From: Methylophilaceae bacterium LSUCC0665 | Lineage (GTDB): Bacteria; Pseudomonadota; Gammaproteobacteria; Burkholderiales; Methylophilaceae | Direction of reading: 5' to 3' | Length of the DNA: 64,000 nt | Assembly: GCA_024919215.1 (NCBI GenBank) | Contig: CP103437.1 | Span: forward strand, 372,001 to 436,000 | Shown: one piece after another, positions 41,573 to 50,543 of the stretch | How positions within the stretch are numbered: the first letter of the stretch is position 1 | How the letters are laid out: each line of letters starts with the position of its first letter | Notes under the pieces: generated by a model | Database searches by the model: none | What the model saw: the letters and a program-made list of their open reading frames with translations, nothing else | Told to the model about the DNA's origin: nothing | Program-made: the position numbers and the translations under genes

Positions 41573-41606
41573 ATCTTATTTTATGAATATGAAAAAAATA
41601 TGACAG
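41573..41606 (-). promoter_or_regulatory. PhoB box and -10 element of plcP
   Basis: On the minus strand CTGTCAT (41606-41600), a 4-base spacer ATTT and TTTTCAT (41595-41589) match the PhoB consensus CTGTCAT-N4-CTGTCAT at 12 of 14 positions. Exactly 10 bases further is TAAGAT (41578-41573), the -10 spacing of phoA-type promoters; an alternative -10, TAAAAT, lies at 41583-41578. The box ends 39 bases before the plcP ATG and overlaps the first codons of the divergent acyltransferase gene. Confidence 0.55.
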
Positions 41607-42337
41607 TTTTAAGTTTAGTAAAAATTTTGCAATTATTTGTTCATGTTCTGTTTGGACTCTTTTTGGTCATTACATTTCCTGTAATAACAAAAAAAATGAG
41701 AACTCAATTTATAAAATCTTGGTGCCTTTTTTTATTAAGGATTCTTAAGGTAAAAGTAGAAATATCTGGCATAAATTTACGTTTGTTAAGAAATAATTTT
41801 TTTGTTGCAAACCATATCTCTTGGTTAGATATTATAGTTATCAACAGTATTATGCCTGTTGTATTCGTTGCCAAATCATCAGTAAAAAGCTGGCCGATTT
41901 TTGGATTAATGGCTAGGTTTACTAATACAATTTTTTTAGATCGCTCATCAAAAACCTCAATGTTAAGAGCTTACCAACAAATTAAAGAAACATTAAATGA
42001 CTCATCTATTTTTATTTTTCCAGAAGGTACTTCTACAGTTGGTAAACATGTTGAACCGTTTCATAGTAATTTTTTTCAAATTCCAGTTGATTTAAAAAAA
42101 TCGACTTACCCAGTTTCTATCGAATATTTTAAAGATAATCAATTTACAAATATTCCAGCATATGTCGGTAATGACACCTTGGTTGAATCAATTCTAAGAA
42201 TAGTTAGAAACCCTGGTTTTGAGGTTATGGTTACATACTTTAATGGTATAAACAGTAGCAATAAAAGTCGAAAAGAGATTGCTCTTAAAGCAAATGAGAT
42301 TATTAATACACAAATAGCTAAGAAGTTACAATCTTAA
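41600..42337 (+). CDS. PlsC-family 1-acylglycerol-3-phosphate / lyso-lipid O-acyltransferase (OlsA-like candidate)
   Basis: This membrane-associated acyltransferase has the NHISWLDI (H-x4-D) motif at about residues 71-78, an arginine-containing FLDRSSKT block and FPEGTSTVG at about residues 139-147. An N-terminal hydrophobic helix anchors it. Its 245 residues and pairing with an OlsB-like gene suggest OlsA function (acylation of lyso-ornithine lipid), though a general PlsC role is possible. It is divergent from plcP by 50 bases, and its 3' end overlaps the converging ppx gene by 20 bases. Confidence 0.8.
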   Translation: MTVLSLVKILQLFVHVLFGLFLVITFPVITKKMRTQFIKSWCLFLLRILKVKVEISGINLRLLRNNFFVANHISWLDIIVINSIMPVVFVAKSSVKSWPIFGLMARFTNTIFLDRSSKTSMLRAYQQIKETLNDSSIFIFPEGTSTVGKHVEPFHSNFFQIPVDLKKSTYPVSIEYFKDNQFTNIPAYVGNDTLVESILRIVRNPGFEVMVTYFNGINSSNKSRKEIALKANEIINTQIAKKLQS

Positions 42338-43901
42338 AATAACTATTTATTTTTTTCCAATATGAATTTTCTTTTTTTAATCTGTAGGAAAGATAGGGGT
42401 TTTGCCTTAACCATTCTTTTTTGAAGCTAATGATGATTTTTTTAGTTGTCTTCTCAATTTTTATATTAGAAAAATCGAATAATTCTCTATTTTTACATAA
42501 AATATAACTTAGCCTTAGCGTGAACAACATAACCCAGTCGATATATTTTTTATTAAAATTATAAGTGTTTAATGATGCTCTATGGGCATGAATGAGAGTG
42601 GATAGCCTTACCTTTTGTTTATTGGTAAATCCATGAAGTTCACTATTGCTGACAATGTAACTTGAATATATATGATAATTTTTGAGGTTTATTGATTTAC
42701 CTATTTCCAATAATCTTGATGCCCATAATAAAAGTTTTCGATCTTCTTCTTTGGTAATTAAGCGTTCCGACATTGATAGGGCAGTTAAGTAAACTCTATT
42801 AGATTGTTTAGCGTCGGAATAAAATTTTTCCTCAAGAATTTTTATTTCTTCTTCACATTGATCTTTGATCTTATCAGACACATCTAACGGAATAATTTTT
42901 TTATATGCTCCAATAGCATTATTTGGATTCTCAATTAAATTAAATAATCTTTTATGAATAGATCCATATAAAAGAGCTGATTCTGTAACTTCCATTTGTT
43001 TAATTTTTAAGTGCTCAAAAATAGCTAATAAAATCGATAACCCGCTTGCAATCACTGCTTTTCGTTCACTTTTTATTCCGCTGAGATTTGATTGATTAAC
43101 ATTTCCGGCCTGTATGAGCTCAGTTTTTATTGCCTTTAGTCCTTTGAGTGTTATAAAACCTCCAATTTCATCAATGGGACTATTGGTGGTTGTATCAAGG
43201 TTATTGAGTAAAATAATATCAGCTACGGCTCTGCATGTTCCAGATGTGCCAATTACATTTGCCCAGTTATTAAAATTTTTATTTAAGTTTTTTTCTAAAA
43301 TCTTTTTTGCATGAACTACAGCATTATCAAAAGTTTTTTTGGTGACTTTGGTTCCATCAAAAAAGCTCACCGCAGAGGTAACACAGCCCATGGAAAGTGA
43401 TAATGAATCTTTAATTTTTTTTCGATCACCAATAATGATTTCTGTGGACCCTCCACCAATATCAATAATTAATTGTTTGCCACTTAGCTCCGGTGAAACA
43501 TGCATGACGCCTTGGTAAATAAATTCAGCCTCATCAGTGCCAGATATAATCTCAATATCAAAACCTAAAAGCTTTTGAGCATTGTCGATGAAATTTTTAT
43601 TTTTTATTGAGCGGAGCGTATAGGTTCCGACTGCAGTGACAGATTTTTTATCAAATCTACGAAGGCGATCACCAAATCTAATGAGGGTTTCGTAAGTCTT
43701 TTTGACATATTTTTCTGAGAGAAAACCTTTATCGTCCAATCCGGAGGCAATTTTAATTGACTCTTTGATAGTATCGAGTTCTTCAATGTGAAGAATTCCG
43801 TTATGGGATATGATTTTAGCAATCATTAATTTGAAGCTGTTGGAGCCTAAATCAATAGCAGCTACTAAGTTCTCTGTTTTATTCGATATAAAAGGATCCA
43901 T
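42318..43901 (-). CDS. ppx: exopolyphosphatase (Ppx/GppA family)
   Basis: This processive hydrolase removes terminal phosphate from polyphosphate or converts pppGpp to ppGpp. The ASKHA phosphate loops are clear: VAAIDLGSNSFKLMIAK at about residues 13-29 and LIIDIGGGSTEIIIGDRK at about residues 142-159. The HD-type C-terminal domain is present, giving 527 residues. It lies at the end of the lipid-remodelling block and, with ppk1 at 53714, completes polyphosphate turnover in this window. Its 3' end overlaps the acyltransferase gene by 20 bases. Confidence 0.92.
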   Translation of the reverse strand: MDPFISNKTENLVAAIDLGSNSFKLMIAKIISHNGILHIEELDTIKESIKIASGLDDKGFLSEKYVKKTYETLIRFGDRLRRFDKKSVTAVGTYTLRSIKNKNFIDNAQKLLGFDIEIISGTDEAEFIYQGVMHVSPELSGKQLIIDIGGGSTEIIIGDRKKIKDSLSLSMGCVTSAVSFFDGTKVTKKTFDNAVVHAKKILEKNLNKNFNNWANVIGTSGTCRAVADIILLNNLDTTTNSPIDEIGGFITLKGLKAIKTELIQAGNVNQSNLSGIKSERKAVIASGLSILLAIFEHLKIKQMEVTESALLYGSIHKRLFNLIENPNNAIGAYKKIIPLDVSDKIKDQCEEEIKILEEKFYSDAKQSNRVYLTALSMSERLITKEEDRKLLLWASRLLEIGKSINLKNYHIYSSYIVSNSELHGFTNKQKVRLSTLIHAHRASLNTYNFNKKYIDWVMLFTLRLSYILCKNRELFDFSNIKIEKTTKKIIISFKKEWLRQNPYLSYRLKKENSYWKKINSYFKIVTS

Positions 43902-43971
43902 TTTTGCTAAACTATACTCAGTATTTATTACATTATTATGTCATTAATTTTTTATTTATAAGATTTAATTT

Positions 43972-44706
43972 ATGGATCTCTTCATAGATGTTGGTAATAC
44001 AAAAACAAAGTGGTGTTTAACATCCAATAAAGGTATTGAAAAAACTGGATCTATTTTTAATACAGAGTTAATAGATTTATCTATTAACTCTGAGGAAATC
44101 GAAACAGTCTTCATTTCAAGCGTAAATTCTGAAAACCTTGAAAAACAAATTGTCGAAAAAATAAAACCACTATGTCCTCATATTTATTTTGCTAAAGTTA
44201 ATAAACAATTCTTAGAAACTAATTATTCTGATGAGTTAGGTGTTGATCGTTGGTTAGGTGTATTAGCATTGACTGAAAAAACAAAAAAAAATGCGATCAT
44301 TATCGATTCAGGCACTGCTTTAACTATTGACTTATTGCTTATTGAAAATGATTCATTTCTACACAAAGGTGGATTAATCCTTCCAGGTTTCCATCTTTTC
44401 AACCAGTCTCTAATGCAAAATTCTGCTGCTATAAGATTAAAAAACAAAGATATTACAATAGATATTAATAATTCTGATATGGCATTGCTGCATGGATTTT
44501 TGATGTCTGTGTCAGGCGCGGTAGAAAAATTTATTATGCACCATCATCTTAATTTTAATGAAATCGATATTTATCTTACCGGTGGTGATGCCACTATTAT
44601 TTTTGATTCCCTTGAGGAGCAATTGCAGCTGAAATATCACAGAATCGAAAATGCTGTGATTGAGGGTTTAAAAATTTACAAAAAACTAGCGCTTGCGGAT
44701 AAATAA
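43972..44706 (+). CDS. coaX: type III pantothenate kinase
   Basis: This enzyme catalyses the first step of coenzyme A synthesis with an ASKHA fold. DVGNTKTKWCL at residues 6-16 is the first phosphate loop, DELGVDRWLGVLAL at about residues 84-97 is a CoaX hallmark, and IDSGTALTIDLL is the second loop. HKGGLILPGFHL follows. The length of 244 is normal. The birA gene that often precedes coaX is absent. Its 3' end overlaps the converging lpdA by 21 bases. Confidence 0.93.
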   Translation: MDLFIDVGNTKTKWCLTSNKGIEKTGSIFNTELIDLSINSEEIETVFISSVNSENLEKQIVEKIKPLCPHIYFAKVNKQFLETNYSDELGVDRWLGVLALTEKTKKNAIIIDSGTALTIDLLLIENDSFLHKGGLILPGFHLFNQSLMQNSAAIRLKNKDITIDINNSDMALLHGFLMSVSGAVEKFIMHHHLNFNEIDIYLTGGDATIIFDSLEEQLQLKYHRIENAVIEGLKIYKKLALADK

Positions 44707-46404
44707 GTCTGTAATCGTTCCTTCATACACTTCAGAAGCCATAGCAACAGACTCTGATAGGGTAGGGTGAGGATGAATAGTTAGCCCTATATCTTGAGCA
44801 TCTGCACCCATTTCAATAGCCAGACAGGCTTCAGCGATTAATTCACCAGCATTCACTCCAACAATACCTGCGCCAATGAGTCGTTTATTCTGTTTATCAA
44901 ATATGAGCTTGGTCAATCCTTCCGTTCTGTTATTTGACAACGCTCTACCGCTAGCAGCCCATGGAAAAACAGATTTTTCAATTTCTAGATTATTTTGTTT
45001 TGCTTCATTCTCGGTGACACCTACCCAAGCAACCTCAGGATCAGTATAGGCCACTGATGGGATGACGTTTGCTTGGTATTCGACTTTTTCGCCAGCAATC
45101 ACTTCGGCAGCAATTTTCGCTTCATGGGTTGCTTTGTGGGCAAGCATTGGTTGGCCGATCACATCCCCAATCGCGTAAATATGAGGTATATTTGTCTTGA
45201 ATTGCTGATCAACATTAATGAATCCTCTATCATCAACCTTGACTCCAGCTAATTCGGCATCGATTAATTTTCCATTCGGAGTGCGTCCAACTGAAATCAG
45301 TACTTTATTAAAGGTATCTTCGAACTGACCATCTTTATTTTCAAACGAAACTTTGAGACTATCTCCATCGGCCTTAATCTGAACCACTTTCGTATTAAGG
45401 TGAATATTTTCAAAGCGTTTTTCCATACGTTTTTGTAATGGACGAACAAGATCGCGATCACATCCTTGAATTAATCCATCAGCAAGTTCAACAACTGTAA
45501 TTTTTGATCCAAGAGCATCATAAACTGTTCCCATTTCTAAACCAATAATACCCCCACCGACAATCAGCATTCTTTCAGGAATATCCTTAAACTCTAGAGC
45601 GCCAGTAGAATCAATTATATTAGGATGATCTGGAGTATTTGGGATGACAATAGGTTTGGAACCCACTGCTATGATGGCTGAATTAAAATTAACTTTGGTT
45701 CTTTTTTTATCTTTACCTTCAACTTCAATGGAGTTTGATCCAGTAAATTTCCCATAGCCTTCAATCACGACCACTTTTCTTTGACCAGCCATTTGACTCA
45801 AACCCCCTGTGAGTTTGCCAACGACATCATTATTTTTCCACTCACGAATTTTTTCAAGATCAATCTCGGGCTTATTGAATTTAATTCCATGATGACTAGC
45901 ATCTTCAGCTTCGGTTATCACTTTTGCCATATGCAGCAAAGCTTTTGAAGGAATACAACCTACATTTAAACATACCCCACCAATCGATGAGAATCGCTCA
46001 ATTAAGGCAACCTTCATACCAAGGTCTGCAGCTCTAAATGCGGCTGTGTAGCCTCCTGGACCGGAGCCTAGCACAACAATATCGTATGCATCTCCGCTAC
46101 CATTAGAAGGTTCAGGTGGTTTGGTTGGTCCTGATTTTGTCTCAGCAGGTTGAGTTTCTTTGGCGCCGAGGATGTCATAACTGAGAATATTGTCACCTTG
46201 CTTTACTTTGTCCCCAACTTTTAAAAGTAATTCTTGAACTATTCCATTAAAAGTTGCCGGGATGTCCATCGATGCTTTTTCAGATTCAAGTGTGATTAGG
46301 GCATCATCAGTGTTAACTGCATCGCCAGGCTTAACATGAATTTCAATCACTTCAACCGTGTCAAAGTTACCAATATCTGGGATAGTAAATGTTTTATTAG
46401 CCAT
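44686..46404 (-). CDS. lpdA: dihydrolipoamide dehydrogenase (E3) with N-terminal lipoyl domain
   Basis: This flavoprotein reoxidises the lipoyl groups of pyruvate dehydrogenase. Residues 1-80 are a lipoyl domain with the acceptor Lys in ESEKASMDIP. A linker follows, and then the E3 body starts at about residue 108 (DIVVLGSGPGGYTAAFRAAD). The redox disulfide is in GGVCLNVGCIPSKALLH and the active His in HPHPTLSE near the end. Its 572 residues reflect the added domain, a form typical of betaproteobacteria. It is the last gene of aceE-aceF-lpdA, 7 bases after aceF. Confidence 0.96.
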   Translation of the reverse strand: MANKTFTIPDIGNFDTVEVIEIHVKPGDAVNTDDALITLESEKASMDIPATFNGIVQELLLKVGDKVKQGDNILSYDILGAKETQPAETKSGPTKPPEPSNGSGDAYDIVVLGSGPGGYTAAFRAADLGMKVALIERFSSIGGVCLNVGCIPSKALLHMAKVITEAEDASHHGIKFNKPEIDLEKIREWKNNDVVGKLTGGLSQMAGQRKVVVIEGYGKFTGSNSIEVEGKDKKRTKVNFNSAIIAVGSKPIVIPNTPDHPNIIDSTGALEFKDIPERMLIVGGGIIGLEMGTVYDALGSKITVVELADGLIQGCDRDLVRPLQKRMEKRFENIHLNTKVVQIKADGDSLKVSFENKDGQFEDTFNKVLISVGRTPNGKLIDAELAGVKVDDRGFINVDQQFKTNIPHIYAIGDVIGQPMLAHKATHEAKIAAEVIAGEKVEYQANVIPSVAYTDPEVAWVGVTENEAKQNNLEIEKSVFPWAASGRALSNNRTEGLTKLIFDKQNKRLIGAGIVGVNAGELIAEACLAIEMGADAQDIGLTIHPHPTLSESVAMASEVYEGTITDLFIRKR

Positions 46405-46411
46405 AAATATT

Positions 46412-47728
46412 TTAAAGAAGTAGTCGTCGAACGTCAGACAACATCATGCGTAAATGGGAGGTAAATCTTGCACCATCTGCACCATCAATCACACGGTGGT
46501 CGTATGACAATGAAAGCGGTAATATTAATCTTGCCTCAAATCCTTTGGAATTGTTGTCGTAGATGGGTTGCATCTCAGCTTTGGAAACACCCAAGATCGC
46601 AACTTCAGGACAGTTAATGATAGGGGTAAATTTAGTTCCTCCAATACCTCCTAGGCTGGATATAGTAAAACATCCCCCTTGCATTTCATCAATCGTGAGT
46701 TTTCTTTCACGAGCCTTTGCAGATAAGATGGATAAATCCTGAGCAATTTCAAGAACATCTTTCTTTTCCACACCCTTCACAACAGGAACAACTAATCCGT
46801 CCGGTGTATCGCACGCAAAGCCAACATTAAAATAATTTTTAAAAATTAAACTCTCACCATCTGCTGCCAAAGAGGTATTGAAAATTGGATAGGCTCTAAG
46901 AGCATTTACTGCAGCTTTCATGAGAAAGGCTAATAGCGTTAACTTGGTCCCACGTTTTTCTGCCTCAGCCTGCATTGATTTTCTAAAGGCCTCTAAGTCC
47001 GTGATGTCTGCATTATCAAACTGAGTTACATGTGGCGCAGACACCCAGTTTCGATGGAGGTTTGATCCTGAAATTTTTTTAATTTTAGAAAGTGGTTTAG
47101 TCTCATTAGAACCAAATTGATCAAAATCGATTACAGGCATCGGGCTTGGCGCAAAATTAGCCCCCATATTTTGTGAGCGGGGCTTACTTAACTCACCCTT
47201 GACATAGTTCTGCACATCTTCCATGAGGATTCTATTTTTTCGTCCAGAACCATTGATGAAGGATAAATCAACCCCAAGCTCACGGGCAAATCTTCTGATC
47301 GAGGGTGAGGCATGACTTTTTTTCGTTGGTTCAGAGATAATACTTTCAGCCACAGGCATGGGTTTATTTTCAGGTTGAATTGTTTGAGGTGGCTCTGGGG
47401 CTGGACGTGAAGGTTCGCTAATAATTTTTTCTTTTACATCATCAACCACTTCTTTTTTTATAGCTGGTTTTGTCTCCATCTTTTTTTCATCGCCGGACGC
47501 GCTTTCGAAGGTTGCAATAGCACTCCCTTCTTTTACCTTATCACCCACGCTCACTTTAATCTCTTTGATGATTCCAGATTCGGTCGCAGGAATATCCATT
47601 GAGGCCTTATCTGACTCAAGGGTGATAAGAGGATCATCTTTATTGACCTTATCACCTGGTTTTACTAAGATCTCGATGACGTCGACACTATCAAAATTAC
47701 CAATATCAGGAATTAAAATTTCGCTCAT
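46412..47728 (-). CDS. aceF: pyruvate dehydrogenase E2, dihydrolipoamide acetyltransferase
   Basis: This core subunit of the pyruvate dehydrogenase complex has one lipoyl domain (residues 1-76, Lys in ESDKASMDIP) and a Pro/Glu-rich linker. A peripheral subunit-binding domain (HASPSIRRFARELGVDLSFI, about residues 141-160) follows. The acetyltransferase domain ends in SLSYDHRVIDGADGARF, with the catalytic H-x3-DG. At 438 residues it is short because other E2 proteins carry two or three lipoyl domains; the third partner's extra domain sits on lpdA here. It is 2 bases from aceE. Confidence 0.96.
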   Translation of the reverse strand: MSEILIPDIGNFDSVDVIEILVKPGDKVNKDDPLITLESDKASMDIPATESGIIKEIKVSVGDKVKEGSAIATFESASGDEKKMETKPAIKKEVVDDVKEKIISEPSRPAPEPPQTIQPENKPMPVAESIISEPTKKSHASPSIRRFARELGVDLSFINGSGRKNRILMEDVQNYVKGELSKPRSQNMGANFAPSPMPVIDFDQFGSNETKPLSKIKKISGSNLHRNWVSAPHVTQFDNADITDLEAFRKSMQAEAEKRGTKLTLLAFLMKAAVNALRAYPIFNTSLAADGESLIFKNYFNVGFACDTPDGLVVPVVKGVEKKDVLEIAQDLSILSAKARERKLTIDEMQGGCFTISSLGGIGGTKFTPIINCPEVAILGVSKAEMQPIYDNNSKGFEARLILPLSLSYDHRVIDGADGARFTSHLRMMLSDVRRLLL

Positions 47729-47730
47729 AA

Positions 47731-50385
47731 TTAACTCAATGCAGGATTGATTTTAGAAGGATTAATGTTGTATTTTTTAATCGCTTCGCTCATAATTTTT
47801 TTATCAATTTTGCCTTGATCCTTCAATGCTTTCAAAGCAGCAAGAGCAATATAATATCGATCAACTTCGAAAAATGATCTCAATGCTTCACGGCTATCTG
47901 ACCTTCCAAACCCATCAGTTCCAAGCGAGGTAAATGAGTTTGGAATAAAGTTAGCAATTTGATCTGAAAACGATTTCATATAATCTGTCGATGCAATAAT
48001 CGGTGATTCAGTATCAATAATTTGTTCTTGGATAAATGATCGTTGTTCATCGTCTGGATTTAATAGGTTGTGCCTTTCAATATCTAAAGCATTTCGACGC
48101 AATTCAGTAAAGCTAGTCACACTCCAGATATCGGATTCAATACCCCAGTCATTTTCAAGCAACTGTGCTGCTTCAATTACCTCTCTTAAGATTACTCCTG
48201 AACCCATGAGCTGAACTTTATTTTTGACCTTGCCAGATGCCTTGCTGAACTGATACATACCCTTAATGATCTGATCTTCAACCCCTTTTGGCATATCAGG
48301 GTGAGAATAGTTTTCATTCATTATCGTGATGTAATAATAAACATCCTCCTGATTCTCTATCATGCGATAAAGACCATGTTGAATAATCACAGCCAACTCA
48401 TAAGCGAAACAAGGATCGTAAGATACACAATTAGGAATGGTTGCTGATAGTAAATGACTATGACCATCTTCGTGTTGCAGCCCCTCACCATTCAGAGTCG
48501 TTCGACCCGCCGTTGCACCCAGAAGGAAACCTCTCGTTCTCGAATCACCTGCTGCCCATGCTAAATCACCAATTCTCTGGAAGCCAAACATAGAATAGAA
48601 AATATAAAAGGGTATGGTTTGTATCCCTGTGGTGCTGTATGAGGTCCCAGAGGCAATCCACGATGAAAACGAACCAGCCTCATTAATCCCTTCTTCAAGA
48701 ATTTGACCATCTTTCTGTTCCTTGTAAAACATGACTTGGTCAGCATCTTGTGGTTCATATAATTGACCTACTGATGAATAAATTCCCAATTGTCTAAACA
48801 TGCCTTCCATGCCAAATGTTCTAGCTTCGTCAGGAACAATTGGCACCACATATTTACCGATCTCCTTATCTTTCACCATGGTTGTCAACATGCGAACAAA
48901 TGCCATAGTAGTTGATATTTTTCTCTCACCTGTCGATGTTAGTAGATTTGAAAAACTATCTAATCTAGGAACGGTCAATGAGTTACCTTTAGTTTTTCGT
49001 TGAGGGAGTGATCCACCTAGGGCTTCTCTTCTTTCGCGCATATATGTCATCTCTGGAGAGTCTGGCTCCGGCTTATAGAATTTCAAATTTTCTACCTCTT
49101 CGTCCGTGATAGGAAGATCGAACCTGGATCTAAATTTTTTCAGCGATTCAATATCCATACTTTTTTGCTGATGGGTAATGTTTTGTCCCTCGCCTGCATC
49201 TCCCATTCCATACCCTTTGACTGTTTTGGCAAGAATGACTGATGGCTGACCTTTGTGTGATGTGGCAGCAGCATAAGCAGCATAGACTTTATGAGGGTCA
49301 TGTCCTCCACGATTTAATCTCCATATGTCATTGTCTGACATCGCGGATACCATCTCTTTTAATTCAGGATATTTACCAAAGAAATGTTCTCTGGTGTAAG
49401 CTCCACCTTTAGCTTTAAAGTTTTGGAATTCACCATCTACACATTCTTCCATACGCTTTTTAAGGAAACCATCTTTATCCAAATTAAATAGAGGGTCCCA
49501 GTAAGAACCCCAGATTACTTTAAGAACGTTCCAACCTGAGCCTCTAAAATCTGATTCTAGTTCTTGAATTATTTTTCCATTCCCTCTGACCGGACCATCT
49601 AAGCGCTGCAGGTTACAGTTCACGACGAAAATAAGGTTGTCTAATTTTTCTCGAGCAGCAAGAGATATAGCGCCTAGTGATTCAGGTTCATCCATCTCAC
49701 CGTCACCACAAAAAACCCAGACTTTACGATCACTAGTATCAGCAATCCCACGGTCATGAAGATATTTAAGGAAGCGAGCTTGGTAAATTCCCATAATAGG
49801 ACCTAAACCCATGGATACCGTTGGGAATTGCCAAAACTCAGGCATTAGCCAAGGGTGAGGGTAGCTAGATAATCCTTGCCCTGTTGATTCAAGCCTAAAA
49901 TTACTGAGTTGATCTTCAGTTAGTCGACCCTCTAAAAAAGCTCTTGAATAGATACCTGGTGAACTATGACCTTGAAAAAAGATTAAATCACCGTCAAAGT
50001 TTTCATTGGGCGCACGAAAAAAATGATTAAAACCTACATCGTATAGGGTTGCTGATGACTGAAAGCTTGCAATATGTCCACCAATGCCTGGAGATTTTTC
50101 GTTAGCTCTCAATACAGTCATGACAGCGTTCCAACGAATAATTGCCCTGATTTTTCTTTCCATGTCAGGATCGCCAGGATGTTTTTGTTGTAAATGGGTC
50201 GGTATGGTATTTACATATGAAGTAGTGGCGTTGTAAGGTAAATTAGATCCTGATCGCCGAGCCTGATCAATCATCATCTCGATCAAGTAATGTGCTCGTT
50301 CAGCGCCGTCTGATTCGATGACTGAATTAAGTGAATCTACCCATTCCTGAGTTTCTTGAATATCTGTATCTGGATACAACTCCAT
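47731..50385 (-). CDS. aceE: pyruvate dehydrogenase E1 component, homodimeric type
   Basis: This thiamine-diphosphate enzyme decarboxylates pyruvate and acetylates the E2 lipoyl group. The cofactor motif KVWVFCGDGEMDEPESLGA is at about residues 222-240. FFQGHSSPGIYSRAFLEGRL, LNGEGLQHEDGHSHL and NENYSHPDMPKGVE are hallmarks of the single-chain E1. The length is 884 residues. It is the promoter-proximal gene of the operon, with 158 bases to the divergent aminopeptidase gene. Confidence 0.97.
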   Translation of the reverse strand: MELYPDTDIQETQEWVDSLNSVIESDGAERAHYLIEMMIDQARRSGSNLPYNATTSYVNTIPTHLQQKHPGDPDMERKIRAIIRWNAVMTVLRANEKSPGIGGHIASFQSSATLYDVGFNHFFRAPNENFDGDLIFFQGHSSPGIYSRAFLEGRLTEDQLSNFRLESTGQGLSSYPHPWLMPEFWQFPTVSMGLGPIMGIYQARFLKYLHDRGIADTSDRKVWVFCGDGEMDEPESLGAISLAAREKLDNLIFVVNCNLQRLDGPVRGNGKIIQELESDFRGSGWNVLKVIWGSYWDPLFNLDKDGFLKKRMEECVDGEFQNFKAKGGAYTREHFFGKYPELKEMVSAMSDNDIWRLNRGGHDPHKVYAAYAAATSHKGQPSVILAKTVKGYGMGDAGEGQNITHQQKSMDIESLKKFRSRFDLPITDEEVENLKFYKPEPDSPEMTYMRERREALGGSLPQRKTKGNSLTVPRLDSFSNLLTSTGERKISTTMAFVRMLTTMVKDKEIGKYVVPIVPDEARTFGMEGMFRQLGIYSSVGQLYEPQDADQVMFYKEQKDGQILEEGINEAGSFSSWIASGTSYSTTGIQTIPFYIFYSMFGFQRIGDLAWAAGDSRTRGFLLGATAGRTTLNGEGLQHEDGHSHLLSATIPNCVSYDPCFAYELAVIIQHGLYRMIENQEDVYYYITIMNENYSHPDMPKGVEDQIIKGMYQFSKASGKVKNKVQLMGSGVILREVIEAAQLLENDWGIESDIWSVTSFTELRRNALDIERHNLLNPDDEQRSFIQEQIIDTESPIIASTDYMKSFSDQIANFIPNSFTSLGTDGFGRSDSREALRSFFEVDRYYIALAALKALKDQGKIDKKIMSEAIKKYNINPSKINPALS

Positions 50386-50543
50386 AAACTACAACTCCAA
50401 AGTAAAACAAAATTTAAAAAATAAGGCTTAAATCTGCTTAAATAAAATATTAAGAACTTTAAGCAGGAAACTTGTCTCGAAGAGTATAATTCTACGATAA
50501 TTTACCATTTTTTTATAAAAAAATTACCGGGCGGGGTCTAAGC

